A program made the position numbers and the translations under genes. From Hyphomicrobiales bacterium (GTDB taxonomy: Bacteria; Pseudomonadota; Alphaproteobacteria; Rhizobiales; Rhizobiaceae), in contig UBXM01000035.1 in NCBI GenBank assembly GCA_900469445.1, positions 43,333-84,492 on the forward strand: a stretch of 41,160 bases of DNA. The letters run 5' to 3'. The notes beneath the pieces are model-generated. The model saw only the letters and a list, made by a program, of their open reading frames with translations, had not been told where the DNA came from and made no database searches. This document shows positions 23,493 to 30,185 of this stretch, piece after piece (positions within the stretch are counted from its first letter, which is position 1; each line of letters opens with the position of its first letter).

Positions 23493-23524
23493 TCATCTCT
23501 GCGGGCCTGCTTTGCCGGATACGA

Positions 23525-23562
23525 AAAAGACCCGAAAACCGCAGCCGGTTTCCGGGTCTTTT
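23525..23562. terminator. Bidirectional terminator between dmeF and the unknown convergent gene
   Basis: AAAAGACCCG (23525-23534) pairs with CGGGTCTTTT (23553-23562), one mismatch follows, and then AAACCG/CGGTTT close a four-base loop. The A and T runs at the two ends serve both strands. Confidence 0.9.
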
Positions 23563-23585
23563 CATGTGTCGCGATTGGCTGCCGC

Positions 23586-23852
23586 TCAGGCAAATTCCTG
23601 ATAGAGGTTCTGAACCCATGCCTGCGGAGCCGCTGCGGCCGCGCTGATGCTGGAGGCCTCGTGCTCCGCGCCCATTGCCCACAGCGCCCCGGCCAGAGAG
23701 CCGTTGAGCTGCGTGCTCGCACCCGTCAGCGCATCGGAAAAGCGCGTGGTCGGCGAAGCGGTGCCGGTTTGCGGCGCGTCTTCCTGCTTGCGTTCCGCCT
23801 CGGCAGTCCGGTTCGGATATTGATAGCCATTGAGGCCGCTACTGATCTTCAT
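23586..23852 (-). CDS. Unknown 88-residue protein under a CtrA box
   Basis: A small protein of 88 residues with no signal peptide or membrane helix. It opens MKISSGLNGYQYPNRTAEAE and the rest is Ala/Ser/Thr-rich, with a more ordered C-terminal half (RFSDALTGASTQLNGSLAGA, ending WVQNLYQEFA). I recognise no family. The ATG at 23852 lacks a clear ribosome site. A perfect TTAA-N7-TTAA lies 24-38 bases upstream, which suggests cell-cycle or motility-linked control and possibly a leaderless transcript. It is convergent with dmeF. Confidence 0.65.
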   Translation of the reverse strand: MKISSGLNGYQYPNRTAEAERKQEDAPQTGTASPTTRFSDALTGASTQLNGSLAGALWAMGAEHEASSISAAAAAPQAWVQNLYQEFA

Positions 23853-23875
23853 AGCTTTCGCCCACGTCCAGTTAG

Positions 23876-23890
23876 TTAACGAATGGTTAA
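23876..23890 (-). promoter_or_regulatory. Perfect CtrA box
   Basis: TTAA (23876-23879), seven bases, TTAA (23887-23890): an exact match to the TTAA-N7-TTAA site of the cell-cycle regulator CtrA, centred 31 bases before the ATG of the unknown 88-residue protein. It is the only full match I found among the intergenic regions. Confidence 0.6.
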
Positions 23891-24054
23891 TACTGGAACC
23901 TTGCGCGAAGCTTGCGTCAGGTGTGTCGGTTTGATGTCAGGGGCTTGACAGCCGCCGGTGTGCCTATTCGATGCTGCGAAAAGTCATTCAGAGCGCGAGC
24001 TTATGGAGTGGTCGACACGCTCTGTGGTGGATCGACCAGAAGCCGAAATTGCTT

Positions 24055-24078
24055 CGGGCCAACCGAAAGGCTGGCCCG
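24055..24078 (-). terminator. Possible hairpin after oligopeptidase B gene
   Basis: CGGGCCA (24055-24061) and TGGCCCG (24072-24078) form a seven-base-pair stem with a ten-base loop, 24 bases past the gene's stop on the minus strand. No U-tract follows, so termination is uncertain. The rest of the 249-base gap from 23853 holds the CtrA box and nothing else I recognise. Confidence 0.35.
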
Positions 24079-24101
24079 CTTGTCATTCGTGGGAGGGGTT
24101 T

Positions 24102-26210
24102 TTACATCTTCCCCGCAACCTTGATTGCAAACGCATATTCAAACGCGATTTCCTCCAGCCGCTGGAAACGGCCCGACTTGCCGCCATGGCCGGCGGCCAT
24201 ATTGGTCTTGAGAAGGATCGGCGCGCTGCCGGTCGTGTGCTCACGCAGCTTCGCCACCCACTTGGTCGGTTCCCAATAGGTGACGCGCGGATCGGTGAGG
24301 CCCGAGATCGCCAGGATCGGCGGATAGGCGCGGCCGGTGACATTGTCGTAAGGCGAATAGGCCTCGATCCAGCGATATTCTTCCTCGGATTCGATCGGGT
24401 TGCCCCATTCGGGCCATTCCGGCGGCGTCAGCGGCAGCGTGTCGTCGAGCATGGTATTGAGCACGTCGACAAACGGCACGGCGGCGATGATGCCGGCAAA
24501 CTTTTCCGGCGCCATGTTGGCGACCGCCCCCATCAGCATGCCGCCGGCAGAGCCGCCCTCGGCAATGATCCGGTCGTAGGACGTGAAGCCGGTCGCAACC
24601 AGATGGTCGGCAGCGGCGATGAAGTCCTTGAACGTGTTTTGCTTGTTCTCCATCTTGCCATTTTCGTACCAGGCAAAACCCTTGTCCTTGCCGCCGCGGA
24701 TATGGGCGATGGCATAAACGATACCGCGGTCGGCCAGCGACAGCGCATTGGTGGAGAACGAGGCCGGGATGGTCATCCCGTAAGCGCCATAACCATAGAG
24801 CAGGCAGGGCGCCGAACCGTCGAGGGCGACGTCCTTGCGATAGAGCAGCGACACCGGCACCAGTTCGCCGTCATGTGCGGGCGCCATCACCCGGCGGGTG
24901 ACGTAATCGTCCGGATTATGCCCCGAGGGCACTTCCTGCGTTTTCAGCAGAACTCGTTCGCGCGTCACCATATCGTAGTCGAACAGCTGCGTCGGCGTCG
25001 TCATCGACGAATAGGAGAAGCGGATCATGTCGGTCTCGTATTCGGCAGCACCCGAAAGCCCCAGCGAATAGGCTTCCTCGGCAAACGCGATCGCATGTTC
25101 CTCGCCCGACTGACGGTCGCGGATGACGATCTGCGGCAACCCGTCCTTGCGCTGCAGCCAGATCAGGTGGCGCGCATAGGCCATGTGGGAGATGATCAGC
25201 CGGCCCGGCTCATGCGGGACGACTTCCTTCCAGTTATCCTTGCCCGGTGCCGAAACCGGAGCCTCGACGATCTTGAAATCCTTGGCGTCGCCATCGTTGG
25301 TCAGGATGTAGAAGACGTCGCCGCCCTCGGTCATCGAATATTCGATGCCTTCCTCGCGCTCCGCCACCAGCTTCGGTTCGGCCAGAAGATCGGAAGTCGG
25401 GATCAGCCGGTATTCGGATGTCTCGTGGTCGTGAATGTCGATATAGATGAAATCGTCGAGCAGCGAGCCGCCGACGCCCATAAAGAAGCCGGGATCGGTC
25501 TCTTCGAAGACGAGCCGGTCCTCGGACTGCTTTTGTCCGACGATGTGATGGAAAACCTTCGACGGGCGATGGTTCTCGTCCTGCAGCGTATAGAAGAAGC
25601 TCTTGCCGTCCGGCGCCCATACGCCGTCACCGGCAGTGTTCTCGATCACGTCGGCAAGGTCTTCACCGGTTTCGAGATTGCGGATGCGCAGCGTGAAATA
25701 TTCCGATCCCTTGTCGTCATAACCCCAGATGCCGTGGCTATGATCGGTCGAGTGGTCCATGCCCGCGAGGCGAAAATAATCCTTGCCCGCCGCTTCCTTG
25801 TCGCCGTCGAAAAGCGTGTGCTTGTCACCGCCGTCGCGCGGCGTGCGGAAATAGTGCGGCTGCTCGCCGCCGGTGACGAACAGCGAGCCGTAGGCGTAAG
25901 GCCCGTCTTTCACCGGCACGGATGAATCGTCTTCCTTGATGCGCCCGCGCATTTCGGCAAACAACGCCTTCTGCAGCTCCGCCGTGTCACCAAGCGCCGC
26001 TTCCATATAGGCGTTTTCGGCTTCCAGATGTTTGCGGATTTCCGGGTCGAGGATCGACGGATCCTTGAACATCGCCTGCCAGTTGTCGGCGCGCAGCCAG
26101 GCATAATCATCCGAGCGGGTAATCCCGTGGCGCGTGTCGCTCACCGGCTTCTTGGCCGCAACGGGGGCTGCAGGAAGATTGTCGAAAATGGATTTGGGGG
26201 AGGTGGCCAA
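24102..26210 (-). CDS. ptrB: Oligopeptidase B (family S9A)
   Basis: A 702-residue cytosolic serine peptidase that cuts small peptides after Lys or Arg. An N-terminal segment leads into a seven-bladed propeller and then the alpha/beta-hydrolase domain. The catalytic triad is S554 in GGSAGGMLMG, D640 in SGLTDPRV and H675 in AAGHGGKSG; the spacings of 86 and 35 residues nearly equal those of E. coli PtrB. LLYGYGAYG and IAHIRGGKDKGFAWY are also family marks. The start is TTG 26210, seven bases after GGAG (26218-26221), giving MATSPKSIF; the frame runs on to 26387 but without support. Confidence 0.93.
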   Translation of the reverse strand: MATSPKSIFDNLPAAPVAAKKPVSDTRHGITRSDDYAWLRADNWQAMFKDPSILDPEIRKHLEAENAYMEAALGDTAELQKALFAEMRGRIKEDDSSVPVKDGPYAYGSLFVTGGEQPHYFRTPRDGGDKHTLFDGDKEAAGKDYFRLAGMDHSTDHSHGIWGYDDKGSEYFTLRIRNLETGEDLADVIENTAGDGVWAPDGKSFFYTLQDENHRPSKVFHHIVGQKQSEDRLVFEETDPGFFMGVGGSLLDDFIYIDIHDHETSEYRLIPTSDLLAEPKLVAEREEGIEYSMTEGGDVFYILTNDGDAKDFKIVEAPVSAPGKDNWKEVVPHEPGRLIISHMAYARHLIWLQRKDGLPQIVIRDRQSGEEHAIAFAEEAYSLGLSGAAEYETDMIRFSYSSMTTPTQLFDYDMVTRERVLLKTQEVPSGHNPDDYVTRRVMAPAHDGELVPVSLLYRKDVALDGSAPCLLYGYGAYGMTIPASFSTNALSLADRGIVYAIAHIRGGKDKGFAWYENGKMENKQNTFKDFIAAADHLVATGFTSYDRIIAEGGSAGGMLMGAVANMAPEKFAGIIAAVPFVDVLNTMLDDTLPLTPPEWPEWGNPIESEEEYRWIEAYSPYDNVTGRAYPPILAISGLTDPRVTYWEPTKWVAKLREHTTGSAPILLKTNMAAGHGGKSGRFQRLEEIAFEYAFAIKVAGKM

Positions 26211-26292
26211 GGAAGCACTCCGATATGAAAAGGAAGGAGTGCCAGAGATAGGTTGCGGCGCGCAGCGAGGCAAGCCGCGAGATGACGCGTGG

Positions 26293-26424
26293 TTATTTCT
26301 TCTTGGCGTCCCGCGCCTTGCGGATCGGCGCAAGATCACGCTCGTTCTGCCACCAGATAACGGCGGCGACAACTGCCAAGCCAACAAACGGCATCAGGAT
26401 CAGGATTGCTTGCTCTAGAGTCAT
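26293..26424 (-). CDS. 43-residue single-helix membrane protein after hicAB
   Basis: The ATG at 26424 overlaps the stop of the preceding gene as ATGA and has AAGGAGG upstream (within the previous gene), so this short start is well supported although the frame is open further. The protein is one transmembrane helix (ILILMPFVGLAVVAAVIWW) followed by a basic tail NERDLAPIRKARDAKKK. I recognise no family. Because it is translationally coupled to the two-helix protein, the two probably act together. It could be a membrane partner or effector of the toxin-antitoxin cassette; function is unknown. Confidence 0.65.
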   Translation of the reverse strand: MTLEQAILILMPFVGLAVVAAVIWWQNERDLAPIRKARDAKKK

Positions 26425-26684
26425 TTGTTGAGCCTCCTTAGAACCGCACTCCCTACGAAATGTAGTGCCCATCCGACAAATAAGCAAATCACCATCGTTC
26501 CACCGATGGATACCAAATTGCCCGATACCGCAACAGGCTCATACATTGCTCGAATGATTGGAGTGAAAACGCCAATCAGCACAACTCCGATCCCGACATT
26601 GTTCAAAAACGTCGCGCGAAGCTTGATCTGCTCCTTCTTCGCGTCCGAAAGCTGCGCATTGTCTTCCCGCATACCCTCAGCCAT
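26421..26684 (-). CDS. 87-residue two-helix membrane protein after hicAB
   Basis: A small inner-membrane protein with a charged cytosolic N terminus (REDNAQLSDAKKEQIKLRA) and two hydrophobic segments (FLNNVGIGVVLIGVFTPII and VSIGGTMVICLFVGWALHFV), ending RRLNK. The start is either ATG 26684, overlapping hicB by eight bases, or ATG 26672, four bases after the hicB stop. I do not recognise a named family. It is the third gene of a four-gene overlapping operon starting with hicA, and two sampled lines of the cassette have lower GC than the flanking peptidase gene. Confidence 0.65.
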   Translation of the reverse strand: MAEGMREDNAQLSDAKKEQIKLRATFLNNVGIGVVLIGVFTPIIRAMYEPVAVSGNLVSIGGTMVICLFVGWALHFVGSAVLRRLNK

Positions 26685-26898
26685 TCGCCGCGTGTCTTGA
26701 CGGCGAGGGAATGTCGCGTCCAAGGTCGCGAGCGGCTTCGAGCCAGCTTTCTATGGCATCTTCCGCATTGGCAAGCGCCTCTTGCGGAGTTTCTCCATCG
26801 CTCATGCAACCGGGCAGATCGGGGACGGTCGCGAGGAAACCACCACCGTCTTCGGCGGACAGGGGAGAGATGAGGACTGGGTACTTCAAGGAGGTCAT
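26677..26898 (-). CDS. hicB: HicB-family antitoxin
   Basis: A 73-residue antitoxin. The partial-RNase-H-like HicB core reads YPVLISPLSAEDGGGFLATV, PDLPGCMSDGETPQEALANA and EDAIESWLEAARDLG. It is the short form, with no C-terminal ribbon-helix-helix or helix-turn-helix domain visible, so DNA binding may depend on the complex. Its ATG (26896-26898) overlaps the hicA stop as ATGA; the longer open frame to 27063 is hicA in another frame. It would neutralise HicA by direct binding. Confidence 0.85.
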   Translation of the reverse strand: MTSLKYPVLISPLSAEDGGGFLATVPDLPGCMSDGETPQEALANAEDAIESWLEAARDLGRDIPSPSRHAANG

Positions 26899-27134
26899 GA
26901 CGTCCTCACAGCGTCGACGAATTGGACGAGCTTGCGAATATATACAGGCTTGATCGGGCGTTTGAAAGGTATCGTCAGAATCTCGCGCATGGATAGGTGG
27001 CTTATCTTGAAATGCGAACTCCCTCCGCGAGGCGGTTCGCATCTTATGCCGAACTCCCTGCAAACGGCCTCGATATCGTTGATCCGCCAGTCCGCAAAAG
27101 GGTCTGCGCGTATCCTCTCAAGCCGCTTGCTCAC
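26895..27134 (-). CDS. hicA: HicA-family mRNA interferase toxin
   Basis: A 79-residue toxin with the double-stranded-RNA-binding-like HicA fold. The marks are NDIEAVCREFGIRCEPPRGG, then SSHFKISH containing the catalytic His, and the C-terminal PIKPVYIRKLVQFVDAV. It would cleave mRNA or tmRNA when free of HicB. The start is GTG 27134. It heads an operon of four overlapping genes whose promoter is visible at 27169-27198. The family is normally 55-65 residues, so this one has a slightly extended N terminus. Confidence 0.85.
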   Translation of the reverse strand: MSKRLERIRADPFADWRINDIEAVCREFGIRCEPPRGGSSHFKISHLSMREILTIPFKRPIKPVYIRKLVQFVDAVRTS

Positions 27135-27165
27135 GATCTATCCGCTCACCACTTCGTCTGTTCAC

Positions 27166-27198
27166 ATCATGATATTTCGCCTCCTGGTTGGTGGTCAA
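27166..27198 (-). promoter_or_regulatory. hicAB promoter with palindrome at the -10 element
   Basis: On the minus strand TTGACC (27198-27193), 18 bases, TATCAT (27174-27169), each five of six to consensus. The -10 element lies in the palindrome ATCATGAT (27166-27173), a plausible autorepression site. The start of transcription would be about 28 bases before the hicA GTG. Confidence 0.5.
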
Positions 27199-27254
27199 TC
27201 GACTGCACCTCTCCTAGTTTCCGCGCCATTCAAGTCGATATGAGTAGGGCTCAC

Positions 27255-27641
27255 ATGAAAAAACAGCTGTCGGTGATGGCTCTTGTCCTGTTGTCCGCAT
27301 CTGCGGCCCATGCGCTGGATGCGCGTATCACCAGGCAGCTGAATGCCCTGGATCCCGATGAGCGCCGCGAGCAGCGTTGCGACATGGAAGCGATGGCGCG
27401 CATCCGCGCCGAAGGTGAGTTCCGCCCCGACAAGGTGATCGCCTACACCTTCTCCTATCCGGTCGAGGATGGAAACAAGCTGAAGGCGCCGGGCGCCGTG
27501 TTCCGCAGCGCCGGCGATTGGTATCGTCTGAAATTCAAGTGCGAGACCGGAGATACCGGCCTGAAGATCCTGTCCTTCGATTACACGATCGGCTCCAAGG
27601 TCGCCCGCGATCTGTGGGACAAATATTACCTCTACGACTGA
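27255..27641 (+). CDS. Exported DUF930-like protein
   Basis: A 128-residue periplasmic protein. The signal peptide MKKQLSVMALVLLSASAAHA is cut after AHA (residue 20). The mature chain begins LDARITRQLNALDPDERREQ and continues with RCDMEAMARI, KVIAYTFSYP, APGAVFRSAGDWYRLKFKCE and ILSFDYTIGSKV, a pattern I associate with the DUF930 family of rhizobia. No activity is known to me. The start at 27255 is chosen because it gives the signal peptide and has AGGG six bases ahead; the frame upstream overlaps hicA on the other strand. Its end overlaps the convergent oxidoreductase gene by ten bases. Confidence 0.82.
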   Translation: MKKQLSVMALVLLSASAAHALDARITRQLNALDPDERREQRCDMEAMARIRAEGEFRPDKVIAYTFSYPVEDGNKLKAPGAVFRSAGDWYRLKFKCETGDTGLKILSFDYTIGSKVARDLWDKYYLYD

Positions 27642-28885
27642 GCCTTCACCGTCCGGTCGAGCGCGAAATCCTCGAACCAGCCCTGTTTCTCAGCCGAAAT
27701 CATCGCCGCGATCATGCGCGACGCGAGAAAAGAGAAGGTGATGCCATTGCCGCCATAACCATAGGCCGCATGGATGTTTGAGGCGCCTGGCACCGGGCCG
27801 ATCAGCGGCAGACCGTCGGACGTTTCACCGAAGGCGCCGCACCACGAATGCGAAATCTCCGCATTCGCCTGGGGCCAAAGCTGCGCCAGTTTCGTTTTCA
27901 GCCGCAAAACCTTGTCCGGCAGCATTGCATCCCGGGCCTGCGGGTCGGCAATCTCTTCATCCTCTCCGCCGATGACGATGCGGTTCTCCGCCGTCGTGCG
28001 CATGTAGAGATAGGGTTCGGCCGCTTCCCACACGAGTGCCCGTTCCGGCCACAGATTATCCGGTGTCTGCGGCACGGTCGAGATGGCGAAGCTGGACGAA
28101 ATCCTGTGACATGCCGGCATGACGAAATGCGGCATCACATAACCGGTGGCAAGCACCACATGAGCGGCATCGATGGCATATGGGCCGGATGTTTCGACGA
28201 GAACCCTCCCGCCCTCGTTATGGAAATTCACCGCATCCGCATTGATGATCCGTGCGCCGTAACCTCTGGCGATCCGCAGCAGCGACCAGCTCAACATCAG
28301 CGGATCGGCCTCCGCCGAACCGGGAGACAGGATCGCTGCCTCGCGATCGAGGCCGAACTCCCGGCGCAGTGCCGAGTATGACAAAACCGCACCCGGAAGT
28401 TCGGCGCGGTGGCGCAGCGCCAGCTCCTCACGCAATTCCTTCTCACCGACATCTTTCGCCGCGATGTAAAGCGTCGGGCGCGGCTGGAACGCGCAGGATA
28501 TGCCATGTCCCGCCACCAGTTCCGTCAGTCCGGCAACGGCCGCACGGCTCCGGCGATAGACATTTGCCGCCGTTTCGAAACCGTAGAGATCGGTAAGCTC
28601 GCTCAGCGTCGAATCCGTTTCCCATTGCAGCATGGCGGTGCTTGCCCGCGTGCTGCCGAAGCCCGGTTGCTCGCGCTCGACCACCACCACCTGCCGGCCG
28701 AGGCGCGACAGATGTTCCGCCATCAGCGATCCGGTAATGCCGCCGCCGATGATGGCGACATCGGTCTTGATGCTTTCGCTCAACGCCTCGCGTTCCGGTG
28801 GCGCCAGCATGTGGCCCCAAGGGGATCGCCCGGTCGACAGGTCGTCATGATCGGTGCCGTGAAAACTGAGGTCTGAAGAGCTCAA
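27632..28885 (-). CDS. FAD-dependent amino-acid-oxidase-like oxidoreductase
   Basis: A 417-residue flavoenzyme of the DAO family (glycine oxidase/D-amino-acid dehydrogenase-like). The FAD dinucleotide motif is VAIIGGGITGSLMAEHLSRL (near residues 43-62), with the acidic end at VVVVEREQPGFGSTRAS. The C terminus has the family's GETSDGLPLIGPVPG and AYGYGGNGITFSFLASRMIA. It would oxidise an amine; the substrate is unknown. The frame opens with TTG 28885 and has no strong ribosome site, so the start is uncertain. It lies 30 bases after the AI-2E gene and may be cotranscribed. Confidence 0.88.
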   Translation of the reverse strand: MSSSDLSFHGTDHDDLSTGRSPWGHMLAPPEREALSESIKTDVAIIGGGITGSLMAEHLSRLGRQVVVVEREQPGFGSTRASTAMLQWETDSTLSELTDLYGFETAANVYRRSRAAVAGLTELVAGHGISCAFQPRPTLYIAAKDVGEKELREELALRHRAELPGAVLSYSALRREFGLDREAAILSPGSAEADPLMLSWSLLRIARGYGARIINADAVNFHNEGGRVLVETSGPYAIDAAHVVLATGYVMPHFVMPACHRISSSFAISTVPQTPDNLWPERALVWEAAEPYLYMRTTAENRIVIGGEDEEIADPQARDAMLPDKVLRLKTKLAQLWPQANAEISHSWCGAFGETSDGLPLIGPVPGASNIHAAYGYGGNGITFSFLASRMIAAMISAEKQGWFEDFALDRTVKAQS

Positions 28886-28915
28886 CGGTATTTCTTTCGG
28901 ATGTGCAGATAGATA

Positions 28916-30082
28916 TCAGCCCGGCAGGTGAGGCGTCGCCTTGCGTTCGGGAAACAGCTCCGCAAGCACCGTCATCAGGATCAGCGACAGCGGCAGCGCC
29001 AGCATCGCGCCGACGGCGCCCCACATCCATGTCCAGAACAGGATGGCGAGGAAGACCACGAACGGATTGATTTCCCACTGGCGACCCATCACCGCGGGGA
29101 AGATCAGGTTTTCCATGACGAGATGCACGGAAAAGAACAGGAATGCCGGCAGAAGCGCCAGAATGATCCCGTCATGGGTGAGGATGCCGGCAACCAGAAC
29201 CGAGAGCGTCATCAGCGTGATGCCGAGGAAGGGCACGAAGCTGGAGAGGAAAGCGAACATGCCCCACAAGACCGGCATGCTGAGCCCGCACAGATAGGCA
29301 ATCAGCGTCATGACGATGCCGAGGCAGAAATAGACGACACTGGCGGTGGCGAAATAATAGCCGAGAACCTGATCGATCGAATTGAGAACGCGGATCGTCA
29401 TCAACCGTTGGCGACGGCGCGGAAACGCCATGATCACCGTCTTGCGCAGTCTCAGCCGCCCGTAGAGGAAAAGCAGCAGCGCGGCAAAGAAGATCAACCC
29501 CTGGATGATCGCCGGTGTCAGGCTGGCCGTCAGCACGCCGAGAATATTGGTGGAGTTTTCCAGCAGCTTGTCCATCGACATCGTGCCGGTCTGGAAGGTT
29601 TCCGCCGAAATGTTCAGCCAATGCTGCCGCTCCAGGAATGGCATCAGCCGGTCGTAGGAACGCTCCATAAGGCTCGGCCCCTCCTGCACCAGGGTAGAGA
29701 CCGGCTCCGCCAGCGCATTGGCGATCAGGAACACGACCAGGAAGACGAGCGAGGAAAGGATGACTGCGATGCCGAAACGCGGAACGCCCGCGCGCCCCAT
29801 CTTGTCGGCCACCAGACCGAGGATCAGGCCGACAACGACGGCCAGAGTGACGGGGATCAGGATCAGCGCCATGTAATGCAGGATGGCGAAGAAGACGACG
29901 GCGAATATGCCGATCACCGACCATGCCATTGCCACATCGAGCGCGTCGCGGCCGAGCACAAGCGGCGCATCCGGTTCCGTCTCGCCGGTGTCGGCGAGCG
30001 CCAGCGCATCCCTGCGGTGGAAAGCGAAATCCGCCACCTGTTTCTTCGGCTTTTTTTCGCTGCGAGCGTTCATGGTCGACAT
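28916..30082 (-). CDS. AI-2E (PerM/TqsA) family membrane permease
   Basis: A 388-residue inner-membrane protein of the AI-2 exporter-like family, with about eight hydrophobic segments and a charged cytosolic N terminus of some 50 residues. Family marks are the helix pair near residues 55-90, the central extramembrane region (EPVSTLVQEGPSLMERSYDR) and the C-terminal FVPFLGITLMTLSVLVAGI and FPAVMGRQWEINPFVV. Relatives export autoinducer-2 or act as Na+/H+ antiporters; the role here is open. ATG 30082 follows AGGGGA. An EcfG-type promoter precedes it, 34-58 bases upstream. Confidence 0.9.
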   Translation of the reverse strand: MSTMNARSEKKPKKQVADFAFHRRDALALADTGETEPDAPLVLGRDALDVAMAWSVIGIFAVVFFAILHYMALILIPVTLAVVVGLILGLVADKMGRAGVPRFGIAVILSSLVFLVVFLIANALAEPVSTLVQEGPSLMERSYDRLMPFLERQHWLNISAETFQTGTMSMDKLLENSTNILGVLTASLTPAIIQGLIFFAALLLFLYGRLRLRKTVIMAFPRRRQRLMTIRVLNSIDQVLGYYFATASVVYFCLGIVMTLIAYLCGLSMPVLWGMFAFLSSFVPFLGITLMTLSVLVAGILTHDGIILALLPAFLFFSVHLVMENLIFPAVMGRQWEINPFVVFLAILFWTWMWGAVGAMLALPLSLILMTVLAELFPERKATPHLPG

Positions 30083-30115
30083 AAATTCCCCTAGTGTCCC
30101 CGAAACTGGCCGGAG

Positions 30116-30140
30116 AACGCAAAAACGGCGTCCCGGTTCC
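30116..30140 (-). promoter_or_regulatory. Perfect EcfG-type promoter of the AI-2E gene
   Basis: On the minus strand GGAAC (30140-30136), 16 bases, CGTT (30119-30116), an exact fit to GGAAC-N16/17-CGTT. Transcription would begin about 27 bases ahead of the ATG. The -35 element lies inside the terminator hairpin of the upstream gene. Confidence 0.5.
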
Positions 30141-30149
30141 GGAACGCCG
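30121..30149 (-). terminator. Intrinsic terminator of the VOC dioxygenase-like gene
   Basis: On the minus strand CGGCGTTCCGG pairs with CCGGGACGCCG (one G-T wobble) and is followed directly by T5 (30125-30121). It is 36 bases past the stop of the upstream gene and overlaps the next gene's promoter motif. Confidence 0.8.
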
Positions 30150-30185
30150 CTTAATTATTGCGTTTTGGCAGGTTTGTGATGCGGG

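Noticed and set aside
23958..25925. A 655-codon open frame on the plus strand
   Set aside because: It is the antisense of oligopeptidase B, whose catalytic triad and length are intact; the product is His/Arg/Asp-rich noise.
28928..30094. A 388-codon open frame on the plus strand
   Set aside because: Antisense of the AI-2E permease gene with low-complexity Gln/His/Arg content and no motif.
30141..30165. GGAAC-N15-CGTT on the plus strand
   Set aside because: The spacer is one base short of the EcfG range and no plus-strand gene follows within reach.
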